Source: Sphingopyxis sp. H073
Lineage (GTDB): Bacteria; Pseudomonadota; Alphaproteobacteria; Sphingomonadales; Sphingomonadaceae
Assembly (NCBI RefSeq): GCF_001468395.1
Contig: NZ_LNSG01000005.1
Location: forward strand, 1 to 64,000
Reading direction: 5' to 3'
Length of the DNA stretch: 64,000 nt
This document shows, in pieces, positions 52,308 through 60,129 of the stretch. The stretch's first letter is position 1. Every line of letters starts with the position of its first letter. A model generated the notes under the pieces. It was given only the letters and a program-made list of their open reading frames with translations. It ran no database searches and was not told the DNA's origin. The translations under genes were made by a program, and so were the position numbers.

Positions 52308-52657
52308 TGGATGAAAATTCAGGACCGGTGGAGGCCGGGTGCCCCAGAAGTGTCCTGGAGGAGTTGGGGCCAACCAGTCATCCTTATGCCCTCGACTGGC
52401 GCAACCGGTGCTACCGCCAGCTCCGGCTCAAGGAACGCAAGATCGCCGATGGCGACATGATCCGGCTGCCTGAACCGATGAAGTTCACCGACGGCACCGA
52501 ACACGCTGAATTCAGGGTGACAAAGCGCGGCGCGAAAATTGAACTCAGCACGCCCGATGGCCGAGGCCGGTTTCGCATCAGCAGATTGATGGAGCGCCGA
52601 TTTGAAGTCGTGCCCCCAAAGCGCGCGGTGCGCACATTCTTCCCGGCGACGCCGTAA
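52308..52657 (+). CDS. MGWLYM-type protein, exon 2
   Basis: The last 116 codons of the split gene. Exon 1 ends with A, this begins TG GAT GAA, giving M-D-E directly after GYKD as in uninterrupted family members. It continues SGPVEAGCPRSVLEELGPT, YALDWRNRCYRQLRLKERKIADGD and RFEVVPPKRAVRTFF before the stop. No independent start is needed; the in-frame ATG at 52284 is intron sequence. The protein's role is unknown. Confidence 0.9.
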
Positions 52658-52673
52658 CGCTCGGGAGGTGATC

Positions 52674-52874
52674 ATGCTGCCTCAGAGCCTGGACCCCAGA
52701 AGGGCGATCCTGTGCGGGCGCGCCAATGCCGAGCGTGTCGCCATTCGGATGACCGCAAATTCCGGGCAGAGCCATGCCGTGGTGAGGACGGACAGCAAGC
52801 TCCAGCCCTTTTGCGTTCTGCCTGCAGAAGAGGGCCTTGCCGGCGCGATCGAATTGCAGGTCGTGGTTTTGTAA
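52674..52874 (+). CDS. small hypothetical protein
   Basis: A 66-aa protein, MLPQSLDPRRAILCGRANAER to the end, of unknown family. A strong GGGAGGTG site lies 6 nt before ATG 52674, and the gene follows the split MGWLYM gene by 16 bp. No domain seen. Probably part of the same transcript, which would make its expression depend on intron splicing not being polar. Confidence 0.6.
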   Translation: MLPQSLDPRRAILCGRANAERVAIRMTANSGQSHAVVRTDSKLQPFCVLPAEEGLAGAIELQVVVL

Positions 52875-52984
52875 GAGCGGGTAACCTCTTCGGCAAAACG
52901 GGAACACCTGCTGGGTTTGACACCCAAACCTTGATTACCGCAGATATTGACGCTATATCGCGTCAGAATTCATGGGAAAGTGCA

Positions 52985-53335
52985 ATGGCGATTCAAAACT
53001 ACGCTGACAACGGCGCGTTTGCTCCGCGCAAGATCGTCGACGCGCTGCGGACGACCAGCGACGAACTCGCACGCTCGCTGGGCCTCGGCAAGGATGCGAT
53101 CCAGCGCAAGGACCGGATCGCGTCCGACCGGACGCAGCGCCGCCTTCGCCAGATGGTCGAGGTGCTCAACAAGGTCGAGCCGCGCTTTGGTTCGGCGTTG
53201 TTGGCCTATGCCTGGTACCGCTCGGAACCACTGCCGGGTTTCTCGGGCCAGACTGCCATGCAGCTCGTGCAGAGCAACCGGGCCGATGACGTGCTGACCT
53301 ATATCGACGCGGTCGACGCCGGCGTCCACGCCTAG
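52985..53335 (+). CDS. Xre/MbcA/ParS-type antitoxin (DUF2384)
   Basis: A 116-aa antitoxin partner of the RES toxin next door. It has an N-terminal Xre-like HTH region (RKIVDALRTTSDELARSLGLGKDAIQRKDRI) and the C-terminal toxin-binding part RLRQMVEVLNKVEPRFGSALLAYAWYRSEPLPGFSGQTAMQLVQSNRADDVLTYID, whose LPGF-GQTAMQLV block is the DUF2384 signature. Only 4 bp separate it from the RES gene. Confidence 0.9.
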   Translation: MAIQNYADNGAFAPRKIVDALRTTSDELARSLGLGKDAIQRKDRIASDRTQRRLRQMVEVLNKVEPRFGSALLAYAWYRSEPLPGFSGQTAMQLVQSNRADDVLTYIDAVDAGVHA

Positions 53336-53339
53336 TCCA

Positions 53340-53834
53340 ATGCACTTTACCGGGCTGCTCTACCGCGCCCACAATCCGGTCTGGTCCCGTGAACCCCTCT
53401 CAGGGGAGGGGGCCGCCCGATTTGGCGGACGGTTCAATCGCATGGGGCGCACGGCGCTCTATACTTCCCTCGCCCCTGAGACCGCGCTGCGCGAGGCCAA
53501 TCAGGCTGGCACGCTGCAGCCCACCACGCTGGTGGCCTATCAGGCCGACATCGGGCCGCTGCTCGATGGCCGGGACACGGCTGCATTGCATCCCTTCGGC
53601 ATCACACCGGCTGAACTCGCCGACCCGTCATGGCGTGATCGGATGCTCTCCGGCAAGCCGGTCCCGACGCAGGACCTGGCGGAGGCCGCGATCGCGCAAG
53701 GCTATGCTGGCATCGTTGTCCCGAGCTACGCCCGCGGCGCCCCCGCAGACGCGCTCAATCTTGTCCTATGGGACTGGGACGGGCGCATCACGCTTGTTGA
53801 TGACGACGACCGACTTGGCCTTCGCAATAACTGA
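53340..53834 (+). CDS. RES-domain toxin (NAD+-degrading)
   Basis: A 164-aa RES-family toxin. The defining residues appear in order: Arg in LLYRAHNPVWSREP, then GGRFNRMGRTALYTSLAPETALREA (Glu), and near the end the Ser-containing IVVPSYARG followed by LNLVLWDWDG. Characterised relatives deplete NAD+. Together with the Xre/DUF2384 antitoxin upstream it forms a complete type II addiction module. Confidence 0.92.
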   Translation: MHFTGLLYRAHNPVWSREPLSGEGAARFGGRFNRMGRTALYTSLAPETALREANQAGTLQPTTLVAYQADIGPLLDGRDTAALHPFGITPAELADPSWRDRMLSGKPVPTQDLAEAAIAQGYAGIVVPSYARGAPADALNLVLWDWDGRITLVDDDDRLGLRNN

Positions 53835-53841
53835 TGGCCTC

Positions 53842-54339
53842 TTATTCCTCGATCATCCCTCCGAGGCCGGGATCGAGATACCACGATGGGCCTTCGGTAA
53901 AGTCGGCATTGCGGGCAGGAACAGGGCCATCAGGCTCTGACGAGACGTAAGGGTTGACCATCGGCGCAGGGTGCTGGCCCGAGCGCAGAATGTGCCCCGA
54001 CATCTGGCATCGTGGCCCGAGGATTTCGAAGAGCCATTCGAGATCGTCCAGCATCTGGACAACTCCGCGCCCTGCCAGCGCATAGTAGAGGCAGCGCTGA
54101 TAGTCATCGCAATGGCAGGACAGGATCTGCGTCAGCCGAGCCTTGGCATTGGGCAGGCCCTGGAAGACGCCCTGCAAGGTCTCATAGAGCTCTCGCGCCG
54201 AGTAATAGGCATCGAACGGCTCCACTCCGATCGAGGCATTGGCGAGCATGCGCTTGGTTGGACGGCAATTCGGATCAAGCGCCGCGTCGCGCAGCGTGAC
54301 ATCGAGGTCGAAATTGCCGATATCAAAGACCTTGTTCAT
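53842..54339 (-). CDS. hypothetical plasmid protein
   Basis: A 165-aa protein of unknown function on the opposite strand. Beginning MNKVFDIGNFDLDVTLRDAALDPNCRPTKRMLANASIGVEPFDAYYSARELYETLQGV, with CHCDDYQRCLYYALAGRGVVQMLDDLEWLFEIL in the middle and a flexible Pro/Gly-rich end. Its start region is divergent from the 428-aa gene at 54407, sharing a 67-bp promoter region that is AT-rich with repeated TGAACA words. No membrane segment or signal. Confidence 0.7.
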   Translation of the reverse strand: MNKVFDIGNFDLDVTLRDAALDPNCRPTKRMLANASIGVEPFDAYYSARELYETLQGVFQGLPNAKARLTQILSCHCDDYQRCLYYALAGRGVVQMLDDLEWLFEILGPRCQMSGHILRSGQHPAPMVNPYVSSEPDGPVPARNADFTEGPSWYLDPGLGGMIEE

Positions 54340-54406
54340 TATTCATGGGCTCCTGCAGATTATGAACATACCGTGAACAAATGATAGGGTCAAGGCGTCA
54401 TCATGC

Positions 54407-55693
54407 ATGTGGCTGGTAGGTAAGGACACCACAGGAAAGACCGGCAGGGTCGCCATCAGCGACGAGCTGAAGGCTGCGCTGGTGCGGTGGTATACAGGCC
54501 GGGGCAGCGAGGCCGACCACCGCGCTTGCGTCTCACTGGTCTCGACCGCGCGAGAGAACCACAAGTGGATCGCCTGCGATTGCCTTGGGGCAGAGCGGCC
54601 GCCGCCGCTGATGAGCGCGGCCTATCTCAGTTTTCAGGAAACCTATTACCTCCGGCGTCTTACTTCACGGCCAGGCCACGATTCAGGTTGCCCGTTTCAT
54701 CTGCCGCAGGCGCCACCGCGCATCCGCGAGACCGTGAAGGATTCTCTCTATGCCATCGGCCTGCCAAAAGGCCTGTTCAGCGCACACCAGAAGGCCCCGG
54801 AGAAGCTTGCACAGAGGCCAGAGGACATAGAGCCTGACGACCGCTCACGCGGCGTCGCCATACCGCGCCTCGGCAAGCTGCTCTGGCTGCTGCTCGAGCG
54901 AGCAGGATCGAACATCCTGCGCGAATTACCGCCCAGTGGCAGGCGCGCAGGCTCGATCAGCGAAGAAATGCGCCACCTCAAGCGCGCCGCTCAGGGCCTC
55001 GACATCGCGCCGGGCATCCGGCTGTCGGATCATCTCCACACCAACGCGATCGATTACGAGAAACGGCGGGTCCATGCCCGATTGCGGGCTGCGGCCGAGA
55101 CCTGGCCGCCCGAGTTTGCACCGCAGGCCTTTCTGCTTCTCGAAGCGAGCGAGGTCACATCAAGCGAGGTGGTGACGGGGCTAGGAACTGTCGAAATCCG
55201 CAATCGCATCCAGCACACCGGGATCATCCGGGCCGAGGTCGAGCCACCCTTTCTCGTGCTGGCCGTCGTCGGCGAGCATAGTCGGCGCGAAGGATACCTG
55301 GCGCTGCGCGCCTATGCCCAGCCTGTCTTCAGCGGGAACCAGTTCGTGCCCGCCGAGCGTGAACACGATCGCGACGTGCTGCGCGCGCTCCAACAGGCCC
55401 AGTATGAACTGCGCCGTCTCGGTGTCAGGATGGCGGTCAAGAAGGTCCTCTTTGACATAACGCTGGCTGCGGGCTCAGCGAGGCCGGATTTACTGGTGGC
55501 GCTGCTCGATGAGCATAGCGGGGTGGAATGCAAGTTCGCGCTCCAGATCCTGCAGTCGGATGATGCCGACTATCTTGAGCTGCGCAGCATCGAGCGCGAG
55601 CGTCTCGGTCAGGCCGGGCTTGTCGTATCCATGGCCGTCAGCAGCGTAACGCCTGAGGCAATTATCAGCCAAGCCCGCCGCCTTCTCGAGTGA
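54407..55693 (+). CDS. hypothetical protein, DUF1173-like
   Basis: A 428-aa protein. The N-terminal third has a metal-site-like pattern, ACDCLGAERPPPL, then YYLRRLTSRPGHDSGCPFH, resembling the Cys/His layout of DUF1173 plasmid proteins. The middle is helical (GKLLWLLLERAGSNILRELP). The C-terminus looks nuclease-like: LFDITLAAGSARPDLLVALLDEHSGVECKFAL, with D...E-x-K spacing as in PD-(D/E)XK folds. That last point is an inference by eye. Leader copy d follows the stop at once. Confidence 0.65.
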   Translation: MWLVGKDTTGKTGRVAISDELKAALVRWYTGRGSEADHRACVSLVSTARENHKWIACDCLGAERPPPLMSAAYLSFQETYYLRRLTSRPGHDSGCPFHLPQAPPRIRETVKDSLYAIGLPKGLFSAHQKAPEKLAQRPEDIEPDDRSRGVAIPRLGKLLWLLLERAGSNILRELPPSGRRAGSISEEMRHLKRAAQGLDIAPGIRLSDHLHTNAIDYEKRRVHARLRAAAETWPPEFAPQAFLLLEASEVTSSEVVTGLGTVEIRNRIQHTGIIRAEVEPPFLVLAVVGEHSRREGYLALRAYAQPVFSGNQFVPAEREHDRDVLRALQQAQYELRRLGVRMAVKKVLFDITLAAGSARPDLLVALLDEHSGVECKFALQILQSDDADYLELRSIERERLGQAGLVVSMAVSSVTPEAIISQARRLLE

Positions 55694-55740
55694 AGGGGAG
55701 GGGGAGGATGTGAGCGAACCGGAAGAAGGAGAGTTCGCTC
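55689..55740 (+). promoter_or_regulatory. G-tract/hairpin leader, copy d
   Basis: TGAAGGGGAGGGGGAGG starts on the stop codon of the upstream gene. A perfect 8-bp hairpin, GAGCGAAC (55712-55719) and GTTCGCTC (55733-55740), ends exactly at the ATG 55741. The ribosome-binding site AAGGAG is in its 13-nt loop. Confidence 0.65.
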
Positions 55741-56375
55741 ATGACATGCTTTGCTCCGTCGCCGCGCCCATCGACATCGATCTGGGGTGCTGTCCAGCAG
55801 GCCGATCAGCTGGCCCCGGGATTTGGTCGGTGATGACCGCCAGCCACGGCGGCATTATTTTGTCCGATCAGAGACAGGCCGCCATGCCGCCGGCGCTACA
55901 GATCGAGGGAGGGTCCTACGAAGAAGACTGCGATTGGTCGCTCCCGATCCTTGCCTTTTCCAGCGAGCTTGATGGGCAGGGGTCCTGCTCCGCGGGCTTC
56001 CTGCAGCTTGCCCGCGATACCGCCAAATGTTGGCATCCGGACCGCTTCAGCGCCTTTACCGGCGAGGCTGTCGAGGAGAATGCTTCCGCGATCCTGCGGA
56101 CGCGCAAGGCCTATATGGCTGCGATCGGCGAATTCTGCGTCACCAGCGCGTGGGGCGAGTGGGCCGAATGGGTGCCGGAAGGCAAAGTCGGCGTGATTGC
56201 CCGGCAAGTCGAGCGCGTCGATCACCTTGGCCGGCCAACCTATGGCGAGGCTGAGGTCTGCGCGCTGGTCGCGAAGGACCTCTACGCCGCGCGCGGCGAG
56301 GTCACAGCGCTGCGGGATACGGCGCACGAGATCATTCCGATGCCCGAGGCCCTGCGGCCTAAGCGCGCGGGCTGA
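55741..56375 (+). pseudogene. DUF7007 protein with one-base frameshift
   Basis: The first 27 codons from ATG 55741 read MTCFAPSPRPSTSIWGAVQQ then ADQLAPG, and stop soon after. One frame over, IWSVMTASHGGIILSDQRQAAMP begins and runs on with SYEEDCDWSLPILAF, CWHPDRFSAFTGE and AWGEWAEWVPEGKVGVIA to 56375. In this family WG..Q.A..LAPGIWSVxTASHGGI is one continuous block, so a base has been lost within CCCCGGG at 55814-55820 (or a -1 slip is used there). A GTG at 55710 opens the second frame but lies in the leader and lacks the family N-terminus. Confidence 0.75.
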
Positions 56376-56422
56376 AGAGCAGGCCCAAGCCGTCCGGCTC
56401 CGACCAGGCGTCAATCCGCCGT

Positions 56423-56477
56423 TCTGAAGGGAAGGGGGAGAGGAAGGGCGAACCAGTGCGATGAAGGACCCCTTGCC
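56423..56477 (+). promoter_or_regulatory. G-tract leader, copy e
   Basis: CTGAAGGGAAGGGGGAGAGG matches the other leaders. Only a weak hairpin is possible (AAGGG at 56444-56448 with CCCTT at 56470-56474). GAAGGA in its loop can serve as ribosome-binding site for ATG 56478. Confidence 0.5.
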
Positions 56478-58172
56478 ATGAACCCGACAGTTATCCGACC
56501 CAGCGTCAGCCCGAAGACGATCACCAAAGTCACGCGCCTCTTTAACGGCACCATCGGCGATATCCTCGGCGAGCTCCTCCAGAACAGTCGCCGCGCTGGC
56601 GCGTCCCGGATTGATATCGCCTGCTGCGCGGATCAGGACGCAGCGCGATTGACCCTTGTCGATGATGGAACCGGGGTCGCCGATCCCCAGACCATGATTG
56701 CGCTGGGGGATTCGGGCTGGAGCCAGCACATCCATGAGGCCGAAGACCCGGCAGGCATGGGTGTCTTCAGCCTCGCGGGCAAGGATACCCGGATCAGCTC
56801 ACGTCATGCCGATGCCGACACCGGATGGTCGGTCCATGTCCCAGCGGATGGCTGGACTGGCGCGCAGGACATTGCCGTGCGGCCCCTTGCTCGCCCGGTT
56901 GGCACGACCATCACCTTCCTGATGCCCGGGGTGAGCGAGCAGACGACCGAGCGGATTCTGCGCGAGGTCGCGAAGTTCTACCCGCTGCCAGTGTTCTTCA
57001 ATGGCGCGCAAGTGCCGCGCGAGGACTTTCTCGCAAAGGCGATCTACATCGCCGAGTGGAACGGCAGCCAGATCGGCGTGTTCGAGGGGCGCGAATACCA
57101 CCAGGACCCCACCACGAACTTCCATGGCATGGTGCTCACCCGCAAGCTTGCCAGCGTCTCGGAGAGCCTTGGCGGCAAGACCTACCATGCCCGGCTCGAT
57201 ATCGGGGCCACCCCGGGCCTTGCCCTTGTGCTCCCGGCGCGCAAGGAATTCGTCGAGAACGCCGCCTTTGCGGCGCTTCAGGCAGCGTGCAAGCGAACGA
57301 TCTATGCCGCGCTGGCGCACAGAGGCCAGCACCGGCTTTCCTTCGAGAACTGGAAGGAAGCCCGCGATCTGGGGGTTGCCCTGCCGGAGGCGGACCCCTG
57401 CCTGCCCCGCTGGCATGCGGCCATCGCGGAGAGCGACAACGTCAATGTCGAGTATGAGGAAGTCACAGCAGGTGCGGACACGATCCTTGTCGCGGATCTT
57501 GAGCCCGATATTGCACAGGGACTGGAGCGCGCGCTGCGCGAGCACCCTTTGCGCCAACACCTCGTCGAGAACCATCCCGCATACGCTGGCTATGGCTGGT
57601 ATGACGCGCTGCATCAGCTCGGGAACGTGCGCTTCTATGTTGCAGCCGGGGAGCAGGGCCACGTCATCGCCGAGAACGGCAGCTTTCCGCCGCTGGATGA
57701 CCATGTGCGTGCCGAGACGATCGAGCTGAGGTTCTGTGTCTTCCACCGCGCCAGCGAAACGCAGCGCGAGGAACGGATCCCGGCAGATGTGGCCTTCGTC
57801 GTAAACGAAGATGGCTGGTACAGCGGTGTCGACCAGATCCGCATCGCTTATGTGCCGGGTCCGGCGCTGACCCCCGACACGCTGGTCGATCTGATCGAGA
57901 ACGTCTGTTTCTGCGCGAGCGACGACAGCGAGGCCGACTCCTGGGACACCCAGCACGAGCACTTCTTGCGCGATGCGCGCGAACTCGCGGCCCGGGTGCT
58001 GCTCGGCGAGGACGAGGCCATCGCGGCGCGCATCCGCGACACGCTCGCCGGCATCCTGTGGGTCATTCCCAAGGATCGGCAGGTCGCCATTACCGTCGCC
58101 TCGGGGACCGCGATCGATGTTCAGCTATCCGCTTGTTGCCTCCTGGATCGGGACGAGACCTCCAATGCATGA
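56478..58172 (+). CDS. GHKL (Hsp90/MutL-type) ATPase-domain protein
   Basis: A 564-aa protein. The N-terminal Bergerat fold has the N-box ILGELLQNSRRAGASRIDI (~33-51), G1 box LTLVDDGTGVADP and G2-like GMGVFSLAGKDTRISSR. Residues ~150-300 form a transducer-like region (YKLPVFFNGAQVPRE-type: YPLPVFFNGAQVPRE, then LVLPARKEFVENAAF). The C-terminal half is acidic and of unknown fold. It is not a sensor kinase: no phospho-acceptor His box or membrane segments. GHKL ATPases of this kind occur in plasmid and defence contexts; the role here is open. Overlaps the DUF3768 gene by 8 bp. Confidence 0.82.
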   Translation: MNPTVIRPSVSPKTITKVTRLFNGTIGDILGELLQNSRRAGASRIDIACCADQDAARLTLVDDGTGVADPQTMIALGDSGWSQHIHEAEDPAGMGVFSLAGKDTRISSRHADADTGWSVHVPADGWTGAQDIAVRPLARPVGTTITFLMPGVSEQTTERILREVAKFYPLPVFFNGAQVPREDFLAKAIYIAEWNGSQIGVFEGREYHQDPTTNFHGMVLTRKLASVSESLGGKTYHARLDIGATPGLALVLPARKEFVENAAFAALQAACKRTIYAALAHRGQHRLSFENWKEARDLGVALPEADPCLPRWHAAIAESDNVNVEYEEVTAGADTILVADLEPDIAQGLERALREHPLRQHLVENHPAYAGYGWYDALHQLGNVRFYVAAGEQGHVIAENGSFPPLDDHVRAETIELRFCVFHRASETQREERIPADVAFVVNEDGWYSGVDQIRIAYVPGPALTPDTLVDLIENVCFCASDDSEADSWDTQHEHFLRDARELAARVLLGEDEAIAARIRDTLAGILWVIPKDRQVAITVASGTAIDVQLSACCLLDRDETSNA

Positions 58173-58439
58173 CACATCCGACATCTCTTGCGCACGGCAA
58201 CGCACCGAGCACATCGCGCAGCTCAATGATGCAGCGCGTCAGGGCCGTGACCGCACGGCCCGCATCGTCATGACATCCGGGCTGCTTGCAGAACTCGGCG
58301 GCGACACCGCGGCAGACAGCATGATGGCCCAGGCTCGGTTGATGGCCGCTCTGCGCCATTGCACCTTCGCCCCGGATTCGCCCGAGCGAGACTTTGCAAG
58401 CATGGATGTCGATGGCATCAAGGTGCTGATGAAAGTCGA
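58165..58439 (+). pseudogene. DUF3768 gene, 5' part (interrupted by IS110-type element)
   Basis: 91 codons plus two bases of a DUF3768 protein: RTEHIAQLNDAARQGRDRTARIVMTSGLLAEL, then FAPDSPERDFASMDVDGIKVLMKV. After AAAGTCGA the IS110-type element begins; read straight on, a foreign tail ends at 58491. Joined to 59960 the codon GAC and the family motif KVDYYDTELAFGS are recreated, giving 123 residues in frame. Coupled to the GHKL ATPase gene by overlap. Confidence 0.85.
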
Positions 58440-58747
58440 TTTGTATGATCCGGGCCTTGTCAAGGTCGCATTGAACGGTTCCTTCTGTTGACAGGTTGGG
58501 GGGCCCCACACGCAATGCTCAAGGATTGGCTTCATTCGTTCCGAGGTCAGCTGATGCACTATCCGTGCATAGACTTGTATCCGGTCGCGGCCGTGCCCGC
58601 GCACCATAATCCGTATTCACATCCCCGGATCGAGCAAAGGCAGATGCGGACCAAACTACTACTGGGCGTTTTCAGGCGCCATCAACTTTCCCGGTCACAC
58701 ATCACACCAATCCGCGTCGCCTTATCGAGCCTGTTGCAACATAAGCA
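58440..58747 (-). ncRNA. candidate guide-RNA end of IS110-type element
   Basis: A 308-bp noncoding end downstream of the transposase stop. It is long enough for the ~100-200-nt guide RNA known from IS110/IS1111 elements. I have not folded it, and the loops that would pair with target (GTCGA|CTATT) and donor were not identified. The call rests on position and length only. Confidence 0.45.
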
Positions 58748-59899
58748 TCAGGCGGCGCGGAGCTCGGCACCTTGAGGGACCAGACCGGTCTCCACAAAGC
58801 GCCAAAGCGCGATTAACAATTTTCGGGCGAGGGCAACGATACCCACCTTTGCCGCGCGAGCGCCGTTACCTTTGAACCGGCTGCGATACCAAACGGTTAG
58901 TTCGCTACTTGGCTGATATTTCAACCAACACCATGCAAGTTCCACCATCTGCACACGTGTGCTTCGGTTACCGGCTTTGCTTATGCCCTGATCACGCGAC
59001 ACGTCGCCGCTGGCGAAGGGTGCCGGAGCTAACCCAAGGAAGGCCGCGACGTGTCGCCGGCTTTCGAACTTTCGGCAAAAAACTTCTGCGACCAACATTG
59101 CCGCGCTGTTCGGGCCAATGCCTTTCAGTTGCTCGAGGCGAACCGCTTTGTCGCGGCATGGAAAGGTGGACTCCTCATGGAGCACGACTTCAGCGCGGTC
59201 CCGCTCGATGTCCTTGATCTGATCGTTGAGCAACGCGAGCCGCCCGAAGCAGCGCTCTATTTGTCGGCGAAGGTTTGGTGGCAAAGGCCGCCCGTCGCCG
59301 GTGCGCATGTCGTCGAGTTGGCTCGACCAGTCACCGCCCTTGATGGCTTTAACAGATCGTATGCCCTGCAGTGCAAGTAGCCCCCTGATCCGAGAGACAA
59401 TCCGGGTGCGCTCATGCACGAGATCGCCGCGCTCCCGCATTACTCTGCGCGCGTCCTCCTCCTCGGGGGAGGGCACGTCCACGACACGGCACACGCTTTT
59501 GTCGCCAGCAAGATAGGCTTTGAGGATCCCGATCATTGCTTCGGCATCGATCCGGTCGGTTTTTGCGCGCCTGCCTCGCCGCGACACGAGGAAGCTGGCG
59601 GGATCCAGCACATAGGTATCGATGTCGTTCGACCGCAGTAGCCTTGCTAGCCAGAAGCCATCATATCCAATCTCGAAGCACAGGCGAATGGTGGCAGGTT
59701 CACTGATACGATCAGCGGCCTTGCACTCAAGATTGCGAAGGTGACTGATCAGTGCCGCGCTGCTCCCGGCAGGAATTGTCCGCAGCGAAGGCTTTGCCGC
59801 TCCTGGCGAGAGCGAGGCAACAAGCCAGTTGCGCTTGCTGAGCTCAACGCTGACAATGACAGAAGTCTTGGGGCAGTAATCTGACGACGAGTTCTCCAT
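58748..59899 (-). CDS. tnpA: IS110-family transposase (DEDD)
   Basis: A 383-aa RNA-guided recombinase. The N-terminal RuvC-like DEDD domain: SVELSKRNWLVASL (Glu in place of the usual first Asp), CFEIGYDGFWLARLL (Glu) and KTDRIDAEAMIGILKAYLAG (two Asp). The C-terminal Tnp_20 domain has LKGIGPNSAAMLVAEVF, RRHVAAFLGLAPAPFASG and SRDQGISKAGNRSTRVQMVELAW with the catalytic Ser. Full length. The D-to-E change at the first acid is worth noting for activity. Confidence 0.93.
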   Translation of the reverse strand: MENSSSDYCPKTSVIVSVELSKRNWLVASLSPGAAKPSLRTIPAGSSAALISHLRNLECKAADRISEPATIRLCFEIGYDGFWLARLLRSNDIDTYVLDPASFLVSRRGRRAKTDRIDAEAMIGILKAYLAGDKSVCRVVDVPSPEEEDARRVMRERGDLVHERTRIVSRIRGLLALQGIRSVKAIKGGDWSSQLDDMRTGDGRPLPPNLRRQIERCFGRLALLNDQIKDIERDRAEVVLHEESTFPCRDKAVRLEQLKGIGPNSAAMLVAEVFCRKFESRRHVAAFLGLAPAPFASGDVSRDQGISKAGNRSTRVQMVELAWCWLKYQPSSELTVWYRSRFKGNGARAAKVGIVALARKLLIALWRFVETGLVPQGAELRAA

Positions 59900-59959
59900 G
59901 TAGCGTTCTCCGTGAGGTTTGACGGAACAACGGCATAGCCGATCCGGCCTGCATAGGAT

Positions 59960-60056
59960 CTATTACGACACCGAACTGGCGTTCGGGTCAGAGGATCCGG
60001 CCAATCCAGCGATGACACGGCGCGTCGTCACGCTGATGCGGCCTGCGGACTACTGA
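59960..60056 (+). pseudogene. DUF3768 gene, 3' part
   Basis: The remaining 97 bases: C completes GAC, then YYDTELAFGSEDPANPAMTRRV and VTLMRPADY before TGA. This is the conserved end of DUF3768 proteins. Without the upstream part there is no start codon, so the fragment is silent unless the element excises. Confidence 0.85.
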
Positions 60057-60129
60057 TCATTGTGAGGGACAGGCATATCGCTGCGTCACCCGGCAGCCGC
60101 CCAAAACCTGATGGGGAGGTAAAAAGCGC

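Larger units (their letters stand above)
58440..59959 (-). mobile_element. IS110-family element, IS1111-like, 1520 bp
   Basis: Edges are inferred from exact restoration of the DUF3768 frame. One minus-strand transposase gene. There are about 60 bp of noncoding DNA before its start and 308 bp after its stop. IS110-family elements encode a guide (bridge/seeker) RNA in the longer noncoding end, and in the IS1111 group that end is 3' of the transposase, as here. No target duplication and no obvious terminal inverted repeats, as usual for the family. Confidence 0.85.

Noticed and set aside
52250..52657. Independent 135-codon gene starting inside the intron 3' end
   Set aside because: The part upstream of 52308 is intron domain V/VI; the rest is exon 2 of the split gene.
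55710..56375. Intact 221-codon reading of the DUF7007 gene from GTG 55710
   Set aside because: The GTG lies in the leader before the hairpin, and the first ~35 residues do not match the family, whose N-terminus is found in the neighbouring frame from ATG 55741.
58492..58747. Small protein gene after the DUF3768 5' part (95-codon frame from 58488)
   Set aside because: It lies wholly within the noncoding end of the IS110-type element and has no family features.
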